Below, piece by piece: positions 13,697 to 21,990 of a DNA stretch of 27,529 bases. The stretch is from Candidatus Peregrinibacteria bacterium (GTDB lineage Bacteria > Patescibacteriota > Gracilibacteria > Peribacterales > Peribacteraceae), in contig VGKZ01000003.1 in assembly GCA_016866815.1 (NCBI GenBank), positions 1 through 27,529 of the forward strand. The letters are read 5' to 3'. A program made the translations under genes and the position numbers. The notes below the pieces were generated by a model. The model had not been told where the DNA came from, searched no databases, and saw only the letters and a list, made by a program, of their open reading frames with translations. Every line of letters starts with the position of its first letter. The stretch's first letter is position 1.

Positions 13697-15742
13697 CTAT
13701 GCATCATCCGTCACAAATTTCATTTCTCGCAGACCTCTGCGTTTCGTCGGTTTGCTTGCGGCTTTCCAGCTCTTGCGGAGGATAGTGAAGACGGGACCGA
13801 TGACACACAGCGGCAGGTGTTCCACGGTCCATCGCATGACCCGCGTACTACCTGCAGTGAAGAAGAACCATAGACACCACTCAATCATGATGCGCGGGAG
13901 AGGAATGTGCGCCGGGCGGTACCCGTATTCCGGTGCGACACCTTTCCAGCTATTGCGGATGAAGCTGCCCCGCTTCTTGAAATCGAGCATGTGTCCGTGC
14001 ATGGCGAGTACTTCATCTGTCGGAATCTCATTCAGGGTCAGCAGTCCCGCACTACGCATGCTTTCAAGAAGATCTTTTCCCTGTGCGCTTCGTGCAAGAA
14101 CGACGGAGAATCCTCCGCCTTGTTTTTCGTAGCGCGGGCTCCACGCGTCACCGACGGAAATGTCGGTAAGCTCGTTCATGAAATCCGGAATCTGTCTGCA
14201 GCCGCGCGTGATGAAGAAGGGGATGAGGTAGTTGTAGTGAAATTTGTCCGCAGAGAGCACTCGGCCGTTCTTCAGCGTGATCTTCAGTTTCCCCGGCCAT
14301 TCGCCAGCGCGGTACCGCAGCTCCGTGATTTCCCTTTCAGAGCGCACCCCGTTGCTGCGCAGGAAGCTGCGAATAGCTTCGCATGTCATCTGTGTACCCG
14401 TATAAGGACCCAGAACGTACTTGATGTGTCGTACGGAAGGATGTTCCATCTGCTGGAGCTTTCTGATTCCTGCAACCTGATCGGGCAGGCCTACGTATGC
14501 GAGAGGTCCTTCTTCCTGTGCGAGCGTTGCGAGAATGGTATTCACGGGTGTCTCACTGTAGACACTCTGCGCACATGCGAGGATCTCTTCTCTTGTCCGT
14601 GCAACGACAGGTTCCGCTTTCCACGGGTCAGTGTTTCCCATCCTCAGACACACCGCGCCGCGGATGCATCCTTTTTCCAGAAGGTGAATCAATGCCTGGG
14701 TGATCACACCACCCGATGCGCCAGCCCTCCGGAGTGCTTCGTCCGATGCATGACCAATGTATGCCTGCTCCACTGTTCCCGTCAGCCAGCTCTGCGGTTC
14801 TTTCCCGAACACAAAACGATTGAGTGCTGGATAATCGCAGAAGCGGGCGGGACAGGCGTCGTACACTGCGCGTGGAACGGGAGCAGGATTGCTCGTCCGC
14901 ACGATGCTCAGAGCGCCGTTCTGTTCCTGATACGCCAGTGTGCCGTCACTGATGCCAACAGCGGTGCCGCATGCGGTGTCGAGGTGCGTATCGATGACAT
15001 CGGCTTTCAATTTGTGCCACCACAGATCAGTACTCTTTTTACAAACAAATGTCCGTCTCAGGGCAATCATGCGCAAAAACCACTTTGGGAGCATTTTCTC
15101 TAACCAGTAACCAATAACTAATAACCAATTCGGGCCAGCAGGCACCAGTACGAATGTTTTCTCCGTGACAACTTCCAGTCCTGCGTGCGCAAATGCTGCG
15201 AGGATTTCTCTCCGCGGCACCATGCGGTGCGGACCTTCGCCATGATCAAATTTGAGGAATGCACTCAGCGCATGCACGGGTTCCCAGAGGGTGTTCGGGG
15301 TCGTGAGGACGAGTGTCCCGTTTCCCGTGAGGAGTCTTCCGAGCTCTTCGATGTATTCGGTCGGCCATGGAACATGTTCAAGCGTTTCGTAACTCAGGAC
15401 AACGTCGAATGACGCGTCATCGAATGGAAGCCGGCAAGCAGTCATGACCGTTACCGGTGCCTGGATGCCATGCTTTGCGAAGTTCGCCTCCGCACGAGTC
15501 TTGAATGTTGGCGCCATGGCGACACACGTGAAACGTGCATCGGGGTAGCGTTCGCTGAAGAAGACCGTGCCGTTTCCTGTCCGACAATCACAGTCGAGCA
15601 CGCGCGCGTTCTTCGGAAATGCACAGAGGGGAGCGCTGTCACGGAAGCGGCGCATGTAGGAATCGATCGCGGCGTTCTGCGCATCGTAGTTGGGAGAATG
15701 ATCCCAGTGTGCCGCCACGTCCCGGAGGGTCCAGTTCTTCAC
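13697..15742 (-). CDS. Fusion: SAM methyltransferase + FrhB-like (coenzyme F420 hydrogenase beta subunit) domain
   Basis: 681 residues from GTG 15742. Residues ~30-165 are a class I methyltransferase: ARVLDCDCRTGNGTVFFSERYP, then PFDDASFDVVLSYETLEHVPWPTEYIEELGRLL and NGTLVLTTPN. From ~260 to ~600 is an FrhB-family domain: AYIGHASDEALRRAGASGGVITQALI, YVGLPDQVAGIRKL, ELRYRAGEWPGKLKI, and NELTDISVGDAWSP. The cysteines this family normally uses are replaced (LPDQVAG where PCQVA is usual; GCRQIPD where CxxCxD is usual; only ACGTAVG remains of the N-terminal cluster), so Fe-S redox chemistry is doubtful. FrhB-like proteins also occur in polysaccharide loci, as here. GTG is chosen because TACGAT (15752-15757) lies 9 nt upstream and AGAGG 5 nt upstream; the ATG at 15793 would overlap the previous gene. 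Confidence 0.82.
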   Translation of the reverse strand: MKNWTLRDVAAHWDHSPNYDAQNAAIDSYMRRFRDSAPLCAFPKNARVLDCDCRTGNGTVFFSERYPDARFTCVAMAPTFKTRAEANFAKHGIQAPVTVMTACRLPFDDASFDVVLSYETLEHVPWPTEYIEELGRLLTGNGTLVLTTPNTLWEPVHALSAFLKFDHGEGPHRMVPRREILAAFAHAGLEVVTEKTFVLVPAGPNWLLVIGYWLEKMLPKWFLRMIALRRTFVCKKSTDLWWHKLKADVIDTHLDTACGTAVGISDGTLAYQEQNGALSIVRTSNPAPVPRAVYDACPARFCDYPALNRFVFGKEPQSWLTGTVEQAYIGHASDEALRRAGASGGVITQALIHLLEKGCIRGAVCLRMGNTDPWKAEPVVARTREEILACAQSVYSETPVNTILATLAQEEGPLAYVGLPDQVAGIRKLQQMEHPSVRHIKYVLGPYTGTQMTCEAIRSFLRSNGVRSEREITELRYRAGEWPGKLKITLKNGRVLSADKFHYNYLIPFFITRGCRQIPDFMNELTDISVGDAWSPRYEKQGGGFSVVLARSAQGKDLLESMRSAGLLTLNEIPTDEVLAMHGHMLDFKKRGSFIRNSWKGVAPEYGYRPAHIPLPRIMIEWCLWFFFTAGSTRVMRWTVEHLPLCVIGPVFTILRKSWKAASKPTKRRGLREMKFVTDDA

Positions 15743-15749
15743 GGTGCCT

Positions 15750-16592
15750 CTATCGTACCCCTTTGAGCCAGTACCAACCTCCCAAAAAGCCACTCAAGAT
15801 GATGGAAACGAACATCAGAAAAGCCAAGGCTACAGCCTGTTCCGGTGGAATACCGTAGGGAGCAAGGAGAAGAACGAGTGCGGCGTCCCGTGTACCGAGA
15901 CCGGACGGTGCGATGGGCAGAAGAGAGAGGATGCCAGCGAAAGTGATGACCGAAACAAGTATGGGCAATCCGGTTTCGATGCCCACAGCGCGTGCCAGTG
16001 TGATGGCCCATGCGAAGTGCATGATCCATGCACATACCGTCCAGAGAGTGATGGCGGTGTAGGAGCCCAGTGCAATGTCTTTGAGGAGGTTGCGTAACCA
16101 CTTCCGGAACGGGAGTGCAATGACAGCGCCGAGGAGAATGCAACCGATTGCATAAGCAGACCACTGCCATCCAAACAGGATGCCGACCCCGGCGGCGGCG
16201 AAGAGTCCGACGCAAACTGTATCGATCACACGATCGAGGATGGTGATCATGAGCGCCGTCGCCATACGCATACCAGCTGCACCGAGATATGCGGCTTTTC
16301 CCATCTCCCCGATTTTCCCTGGCAGGATGCACGCGAGGAAAATTCCCACATTCATTATTTCCCAGTGCCTCTGCATTGGCAGCGTGATTCCCGCAGCGTG
16401 TACCAGTTCTTTCCAGCGGTTCGTCCTGCAGAAATAGATGAGGAAGACGAGGGGAAAGGAAAGTGTCAGGAGCAGTTTGTCTGCAGTTGCAAGCTCGCGG
16501 ATAAGCTGTTGTGCGTCGATGGATGAGAGAATCCACAGAAACAGCAGCACGCCAATGAGCTTGAGAGCCCAGAGACCAATGCGTTTCCTCAT
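15750..16592 (-). CDS. Lysylphosphatidylglycerol-synthase-TM / AglD-like flippase-type membrane protein
   Basis: 280 residues with about seven or eight hydrophobic segments and almost no soluble part. The family marker is the C-terminal SLLPIAPSGLGTRDAALVLLL; FCRTNRWKELVHAAG and ACILPGKIGEMGKAAYL are also typical of the UPF0104/LPG_synthase_TM family. In archaea and bacteria such proteins act in lipid-linked sugar metabolism or as possible flippases, and they are often near DPM1-like GT2s, as here. The start ATG overlaps the TGA of the upstream GT-C-like gene (ATGA), indicating translational coupling, so the longer upstream frame is rejected. Confidence 0.83.
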   Translation of the reverse strand: MRKRIGLWALKLIGVLLFLWILSSIDAQQLIRELATADKLLLTLSFPLVFLIYFCRTNRWKELVHAAGITLPMQRHWEIMNVGIFLACILPGKIGEMGKAAYLGAAGMRMATALMITILDRVIDTVCVGLFAAAGVGILFGWQWSAYAIGCILLGAVIALPFRKWLRNLLKDIALGSYTAITLWTVCAWIMHFAWAITLARAVGIETGLPILVSVITFAGILSLLPIAPSGLGTRDAALVLLLAPYGIPPEQAVALAFLMFVSIILSGFLGGWYWLKGVR

Positions 16593-18352
16593 TGGAGTGT
16601 GTAGATCGAAAATCTCTCGTCCGTGTAGATCATCTTCGCTTCCTTCGGCACCTGCGGATTCCATTCCACGTTCCGGTCTGTGACGATGTAGTGCACGTTG
16701 TACTTCCTCAGATACTTCACATACGCACGTTGAATCGTTGCATGTAGAGCAAGAGTCTTGTCGATGAATGCCTGCCCCCCGATTTCATCGATCAGCGTTG
16801 CCGGCTGCCAATCGCCGGGAGGTTTTTTACCTGCGAGTCCGTAGAGCAGTGCACGGATGATGCCGCTCAACGAATGGTCGGGATACGCATTCTTGTACAT
16901 GATCAGCTCCTTGTGCCGCAGACCAGAGTAATCACTGACGCGTTCAGCGAGTGAAGCGGCGTTGACCGTATCGATATTGTAGGCGAGGAACCGTTCCAGT
17001 AGCTCATCGTCCGGGACCGGGTAGAGCTCCGCGCGGGGGAAATACAGCACGCCGTGTTCAGAGTAGAGGGGGATGATCTGCGAAAGGCGCTCCGGCGCGA
17101 GGATGACGCTCGGAGGAATGTCATTGCCGCTGAAGTATGCGAATATCCGTTCATAATCCTGCGTCAGCGTATGTTGCTCAACGATTTCATCACGGTGGCA
17201 CAGGTATCCGTAAGAATTCTGGCGAATGAAAACGCGATTCACCGTTGTGAAGACCAGTGCGGCGAGGCACATGCCGATCAGCACTCTTGGCAGGAGGGCT
17301 TGCCGCTGCCGGAATGACGTGATCATGACCGGGATCGTCACGACATTCACCATAAGTCCCAGTCGCCAGGGGTGCGTGATGAAGTCCATGACCAATCCTG
17401 TCACCGTATTGCTGAGCGCGGCAATGACGACCGCGCTTGCGAGGAGAAGCAGCAATAGTTCTCCCTTCGAAAAGCGGCGCTTATTGTCATAGGCACGCAA
17501 CAAAAGCAGTACGACGATCGTGGTGATGGAGTATTTGTTATTCATGATCGTCACCGGCAGGACGGCGTGCGTCGAAAGCATTCCGACTCTCTGATTGATG
17601 AGCTTCGCCGCAGGATCGGTGAAGAGTGCGATGGTTGTGAGGATCTGCGGGAGACAGACGATGATCATGCCGATGCCCATGATCGTCATCTGTTTCAGCA
17701 TCTTCGTATCCCGTTGCCAGAGTGCCGCAAGAAACAGGAGGCCCAGAGACGTGAAATTCTGCATCCATAGGTGTGGATAGATGTAGAAACCCAGCGCCGA
17801 AACTATGCCGAGAGCAATGGAGCGCTTTGCATCGTACGGCTTCTCCAGCACTCCAAGCAGGGCGATCATAAAGAGCCCGAAAACGGGGTACACCGTTTGC
17901 ATGAAGACGGGACGGAGGATGAAATTGCTCATGGATGCAGTGCCGAGCACCGCGATGATCAAGGAGAGCAACTGATGCCTGTTCGTCAGGCGCAGACACA
18001 GCGCGTACAAGATTCCACCCGTGAGTGTGGCATACAGAAGCGCATTGACGGCATACACCGCATTGATATCCGCTCCGAGCAATCCCGGAATGGCCGCGAG
18101 CCAGACCGATAGCAGCGGTGCGGGGTATGCAGCGGTGCTGTATTCGAGTAGATACGGATTGCCAATCATCCAGTTTCCATGAAGAACTTTCTGGATCTGG
18201 ATCATGTAATAAATGGAATCCACCTCCAACTGCGTGAGGATCGTCGGGAGCCATGCACCGAGTACGATTCTGCTGAATATGAACGGCACGGACATGGTCA
18301 AAGCCGATCCAACCACTGCGGCAATCCAGAAGAGGGTTTCCCTGCGGTGCAT
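16589..18352 (-). CDS. Large multi-TM GT-C-like membrane glycosyltransferase
   Basis: 587 residues. Roughly the first 380 form about ten TM segments. The first extracytoplasmic loop carries an E-x-D (E43-V-D45) in LEVDSIYYMIQIQKVLHGNW, followed by GNPYLLEY, as in GT-C enzymes that use polyprenyl-phosphate sugars. The C-terminal ~200 residues are soluble (PERLSQIIPLYSEHGVLYFPR... VHYIVTDRNVEW) and would face outside. It probably transfers sugar to a lipid-linked glycan or protein; donor and acceptor are unknown. TATACT (18360-18365) lies 7 nt before the ATG. It is coupled to the flippase-like gene. Confidence 0.8.
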   Translation of the reverse strand: MHRRETLFWIAAVVGSALTMSVPFIFSRIVLGAWLPTILTQLEVDSIYYMIQIQKVLHGNWMIGNPYLLEYSTAAYPAPLLSVWLAAIPGLLGADINAVYAVNALLYATLTGGILYALCLRLTNRHQLLSLIIAVLGTASMSNFILRPVFMQTVYPVFGLFMIALLGVLEKPYDAKRSIALGIVSALGFYIYPHLWMQNFTSLGLLFLAALWQRDTKMLKQMTIMGIGMIIVCLPQILTTIALFTDPAAKLINQRVGMLSTHAVLPVTIMNNKYSITTIVVLLLLRAYDNKRRFSKGELLLLLLASAVVIAALSNTVTGLVMDFITHPWRLGLMVNVVTIPVMITSFRQRQALLPRVLIGMCLAALVFTTVNRVFIRQNSYGYLCHRDEIVEQHTLTQDYERIFAYFSGNDIPPSVILAPERLSQIIPLYSEHGVLYFPRAELYPVPDDELLERFLAYNIDTVNAASLAERVSDYSGLRHKELIMYKNAYPDHSLSGIIRALLYGLAGKKPPGDWQPATLIDEIGGQAFIDKTLALHATIQRAYVKYLRKYNVHYIVTDRNVEWNPQVPKEAKMIYTDERFSIYTLQ

Positions 18353-18359
18353 ACCGGAG

Positions 18360-18365
18360 AGTATA
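18360..18365 (-). promoter_or_regulatory. -10 element of the GT-C-like / flippase-like operon
   Basis: TATACT on the minus strand (five of six to TATAAT) ends 7 nt before the ATG at 18352. No SD is present. It is one of the better -10 matches among the predicted leaderless starts. Confidence 0.5.
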
Positions 18366-18413
18366 CGGTATCGTTCCTACTCTTCCATTCAGGTATCTTG
18401 TTTTGCCGCCTTT

Positions 18414-19181
18414 TTATCCGATCTTTTCCGCTGAGATGATCAATGCATGCCCGCGTTTCCAGAGCGGGATCATCACCGCATCTTCCACCCTACAGAGAGG
18501 AATCAGAACGGCCAGTGCAGCGCGGAGTGCTTTGTACGGGAACGTCTTCGCGGCATCCAGCAGCTCACTCTGTGCTTCGAAGCGTTTGCGCCTTGCGAGG
18601 AACACCACCTTCGTCAGCTCCATGATGAGTTCCGAGAGGAGGAAGATCGCCTGCTTCACTTCGAGAACGCGGTAGCCGTTGTCCGAGAGTTTCTTCGACA
18701 GATCTTCAGGCATGTAACCGTCACGGAAGTGAAATTCTCCGCCGTGATGATGGCCGAGCTGCTTGAGCTTCGAGTGTGCACGGAATCCTTTCAATGAAGG
18801 CGTAGTGATCACCACGCGCCCGCCCGGCTTCAGCACTCTGCGGATTTCCCGCAATACCTTCGCATCGTCTTCCACATGTTCGATCACTTCGCAGAACATG
18901 ATTTTGTCGAAGGTGTTATCAGGATAGGGGATCTGCTCTGCGCTGCCGACATGCGCGTCCTGCGTAATGTGTTCGCGCACGAATGCCACCGATTCAGGAC
19001 TGACGTCGATGCCGTGGAGCTTTGCGCCGCTCTCCTTCAGTTTCAACAGGAAGTAGCCCAGGCCGCAGCCGCAGTCGAGGACGGTTTCACCGGGCTGCAC
19101 ATCCAAAAGGGTGAGAACGGATTCACGCATGCGCACATTGATATTGCCGTGCAGCACATGTGTGCGGGGGGTGAGTTTCAT
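18414..19181 (-). CDS. Class I SAM-dependent methyltransferase
   Basis: 255 residues. The Methyltransf_11/25 core is clear: motif I TVLDCGCGLGYFLLKL (~res 35-50), acidic GIDVSPESVAFV, and FDKIMFCEVIEHVEDDAKVLREIRRVLKPGGRVVITTPS. The C-terminal third (LLSELIMELTKVVFLARRKRF ... AVMIPLWKRGHALIISAEKI) is partly hydrophobic, as in methyltransferases acting on lipid-linked or surface glycans. Substrate unknown. The ATG at 19181 is preferred over one at 19196 because TACCAT (19188-19193) lies 6 nt upstream. It is divergent from cysD and heads the minus-strand glycan block. Confidence 0.87.
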   Translation of the reverse strand: MKLTPRTHVLHGNINVRMRESVLTLLDVQPGETVLDCGCGLGYFLLKLKESGAKLHGIDVSPESVAFVREHITQDAHVGSAEQIPYPDNTFDKIMFCEVIEHVEDDAKVLREIRRVLKPGGRVVITTPSLKGFRAHSKLKQLGHHHGGEFHFRDGYMPEDLSKKLSDNGYRVLEVKQAIFLLSELIMELTKVVFLARRKRFEAQSELLDAAKTFPYKALRAALAVLIPLCRVEDAVMIPLWKRGHALIISAEKIG

Positions 19182-19271
19182 GCGTAAATGGTACAATCCT
19201 CTGACCGGATTGCCAGTCTTTTTCTGCAGTGTTTTGCTGTTTAATGCGCTTTACGGTGGTATCGTTTCTCC

Positions 19272-20183
19272 ATGGCAGGGTACACCCTCACCCATCTCCG
19301 CCAACTCGAAGCAGAGAGCATCTTCATCTTCCGTGAGGTAGCTGCAGAGTTTGCGAAACCGGTCATGCTGTATTCCATCGGCAAGGACTCATCGGTGTTG
19401 CTCCACCTGGCACGCAAGGCGTTTCATCCGGGCAAGTTGCCGTTCCCGTTGATGCACATCGATACGACGTACAAGTTCAGGGAGATGATCGCCTTCCGTG
19501 ACCGTTACGTTCGTGATGAGCTTGGGCTCGATCTCATCGTGCACACGAATCAGGAAGGAGTCGCGAAGGGTATCAACCCCTTCGATCATGGCAGTGCGCG
19601 CTACACCGACATCATGAAGACCGACGCACTCAAGCAGGCGCTTGCGAAGCATGAGTTCGATGCTGCAATCGGAGGTGCACGCAGAGATGAGGAAAAGTCG
19701 CGCGCGAAGGAACGAGTCTTCTCTTTCCGGAACAATAAGCAGAAATGGGATCCGAAAAGCCAGCGACCGGAGCTCTGGAGCCTGTTCAACGCCCGTGTGA
19801 ACAAGGGTGAGAGTATGCGTGTCTTCCCGTTGAGCAACTGGACGGAGATCGACGTGTGGGCATACATCGAGCTGGAGAAGATTCCGGTTGTTCCGCTCTA
19901 TTTTGCCAAAAAAAGGCCGGTAGTCCGCCGCGGCGGCACCCTGATCATGGTCGATGATCACCGTCTTCCCCTGGAACCCAGAGAAGTGCCGGCGCAGAAA
20001 ATGGTTCGCTTCCGCACGCTCGGTTGCTACCCGCTCACTGGTGCGGTGGAATCCAGTGCGACGACGGTTCCGGAAATCATTTCCGAACTTCTCTCTTCGG
20101 ACAGTTCCGAACGCAAGGACCGTCTGATCGACAGTGATCAGCCTGCGTCCATGGAAGAGAAGAAAAAAGCCGGATACTTCTAA
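19272..20183 (+). CDS. cysD: CysD, sulfate adenylyltransferase subunit 2
   Basis: 303 residues, normal length. It is the PP-loop ATP pyrophosphatase subunit that makes adenosine 5'-phosphosulfate (APS) from ATP and sulfate, driven by the CysN GTPase. The PP-loop reads LYSIGKDSSVLLHLARKAF (~res 35-53). Other signatures are MHIDTTYKFREM, AIGGARRDEEKSRAKERVFSF, SNWTEIDVWAYI and the terminal RFRTLGCYPLTGAVES. TATCGT with an upstream TG (19257-19265) lies 6 nt before the ATG. It is separated from cysNC by one nucleotide. Confidence 0.96.
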   Translation: MAGYTLTHLRQLEAESIFIFREVAAEFAKPVMLYSIGKDSSVLLHLARKAFHPGKLPFPLMHIDTTYKFREMIAFRDRYVRDELGLDLIVHTNQEGVAKGINPFDHGSARYTDIMKTDALKQALAKHEFDAAIGGARRDEEKSRAKERVFSFRNNKQKWDPKSQRPELWSLFNARVNKGESMRVFPLSNWTEIDVWAYIELEKIPVVPLYFAKKRPVVRRGGTLIMVDDHRLPLEPREVPAQKMVRFRTLGCYPLTGAVESSATTVPEIISELLSSDSSERKDRLIDSDQPASMEEKKKAGYF

Positions 20184-20184
20184 T

Positions 20185-21990
20185 ATGCGTCCTTCACTCG
20201 TCACCAAAGGCGATATCCATACCTTCCTGAAGGAATACGATTCCGCGGGACTCGTGCGCCTCCTTACCTGCGGTAGCGTCGACGACGGCAAGAGTACCCT
20301 GATTGGCCGACTCTTTCTGGATGCAGCCGTTCTTCCCGGGGATACGCTGGCTGCCCTGGAAGAAGATTCCAAGCATCACGGCACACAGAACGGCGCACTG
20401 GATCCGGCACTCCTCACCGACGGCCTCAAAGCCGAGCGCGAGCAGGGGATCACCATCGATGTTGCGTACCGTTTCTTCTCGACACGCGAGCGGTCATTCA
20501 TTATCGCGGATGCACCGGGACATGAGCAGTACACGCGGAACATGGTGACGGCGGCTTCCACTGCGGATATGGCGATTATTCTCCTGGATGCCCGTCACGG
20601 TGTTCGTGAGCAGAGCAAGCGTCATGCATTCATTGCATCCCTTCTCGGGATCAAGCATGCGATCGTCGTCATCAACAAAATGGATCTCGTCGAATTCTCC
20701 GAAGATGTCTACCGGAAGATCAAAGCAGACTTCCTCGCCTTCGCGGGGCGGCTGGAAATCACCGACCTGCACTTCGTGCCGCTCTCGGCGCTCCTCGGAG
20801 ATAACGTCGTGGAACAGAGTGCGGAGATGCCGTGGTACAGCGGTGGAACGTTGCTGCATCTTCTGAATACCGTTCACATCGCATCGGACCGCAACATGAT
20901 CGATTTCCGCTTTCCGGTGCAGTATGTGAATAGACCCAATCCGTCATACCGTGGCTACTGTGGCACGATCGCCTCCGGTTCTGTCCGTCCCGGTGACGCG
21001 GTGGTTGTTCTCCCCAGTCATCAGGTCACGCGTATCAGTGCCGTCGACACCTTCGATGGCGAGCTGGATCGCGCATTCACACCAATGTCTGTTGCTCTGC
21101 GCCTGGAAGATAACGTTGATGTGAGCCGTGGCGACATGATCGTGCCGGTGAACAACGTTCCCGAGCAGCGGACAGACTTCGATGCGATGATCGTGTCGAT
21201 GCATGCAGGCTCCATGAATCTGGGGCAGGAGTACCTGATCAAGCACACGACGAAAACGACGACAGCCCGTATTCAAGGGATACGGTACGTCATGGATATC
21301 AACACATTGAGCAGGCAAGATAGATCGGAATTGCGATGCAATGACATCGCACGGTGTGCACTCTCTGTCGCTGAGCCACTGGCGTCGGACTCGTACGCCA
21401 GAAACCGAACGACGGGATCCTTCATTCTCATTGATCCGCACACCAATCACACGGTTGCTGTCGGCATGATCCTCGACCGCAAAGCTGAAGAGGTGTTGGA
21501 GTCCGGTGAGAGTTCTTCCGGTGTGCATTTCCCCATTCTCTGGCTCACGGGCAACACCGGAGCGGGCAAATCCACACTCGCAGAGGCCGCGGAACGACAC
21601 TTCAACAGAAGCAGCCCCGCATGGAATGCCGCCGCACGGCGGGTGATCGTTCTCGATGGCGATGAAATGCGCGAGACGGTGTCCACGGAGGATGATCTTT
21701 CCCCGGAAGGACGTAGAAAGCACAACATACGTGTCGCGCGGCTCGCGAAGCTCATGCAGAGCAAAGGATTCCTCGTCATTGTCTCCGTGATTGCCCCATA
21801 CGACACCGTGCGCAAAGAAATTTCAGAGATCTGTGATCCGCTCTGGGTGTACGTAAAACGCAGCGGCAGGGAAGCGCATGACCGTCCGTACGAAGTGCCG
21901 CAGAATCCCGACTACATCATCGATCACGACAAGCTGGACCCGAATACCGCGGCACACGCGCTTATTGATTTCATCGTCAGTCGGTTGTGA
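20185..21990 (+). CDS. cysNC: CysNC, sulfate adenylyltransferase subunit 1 / adenylylsulfate kinase fusion
   Basis: 601 residues. The CysN part (1-~440) has G1 CGSVDDGKSTLIGRLF (~29-44), G2 AEREQGITIDVAYRFF, G3 DAPGHEQYTRNM, G4 NKMD, then EF-Tu-like beta-barrel domains. The CysC part (~445-601) has Walker A GNTGAGKST, VIVLDGDEMRETV, RKHNIRVARLAKLM, and NPDYIIDH. CysC phosphorylates APS to PAPS, the sulfate donor. The usual CEKRDPKGLYKKA lid segment is shortened to VKRSGREAHDRPYEVP. The start lies one base after the cysD stop (TAA-T-ATG), with no SD; an upstream ATG (20134) overlaps cysD. The end overlaps the convergent pseI by 14 bp. Confidence 0.95.
   Translation: MRPSLVTKGDIHTFLKEYDSAGLVRLLTCGSVDDGKSTLIGRLFLDAAVLPGDTLAALEEDSKHHGTQNGALDPALLTDGLKAEREQGITIDVAYRFFSTRERSFIIADAPGHEQYTRNMVTAASTADMAIILLDARHGVREQSKRHAFIASLLGIKHAIVVINKMDLVEFSEDVYRKIKADFLAFAGRLEITDLHFVPLSALLGDNVVEQSAEMPWYSGGTLLHLLNTVHIASDRNMIDFRFPVQYVNRPNPSYRGYCGTIASGSVRPGDAVVVLPSHQVTRISAVDTFDGELDRAFTPMSVALRLEDNVDVSRGDMIVPVNNVPEQRTDFDAMIVSMHAGSMNLGQEYLIKHTTKTTTARIQGIRYVMDINTLSRQDRSELRCNDIARCALSVAEPLASDSYARNRTTGSFILIDPHTNHTVAVGMILDRKAEEVLESGESSSGVHFPILWLTGNTGAGKSTLAEAAERHFNRSSPAWNAAARRVIVLDGDEMRETVSTEDDLSPEGRRKHNIRVARLAKLMQSKGFLVIVSVIAPYDTVRKEISEICDPLWVYVKRSGREAHDRPYEVPQNPDYIIDHDKLDPNTAAHALIDFIVSRL

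Noticed and set aside
13907..15103. Long open frame (~398 codons) on the + strand
   Set aside because: It is antisense to the methyltransferase-FrhB fusion, whose frame has recognisable domains. The + strand translation has no domain-like pattern.
19389..20372. Open frame of ~327 codons on the minus strand
   Set aside because: It is the shadow of cysD and the start of cysNC, both with unmistakable family motifs.
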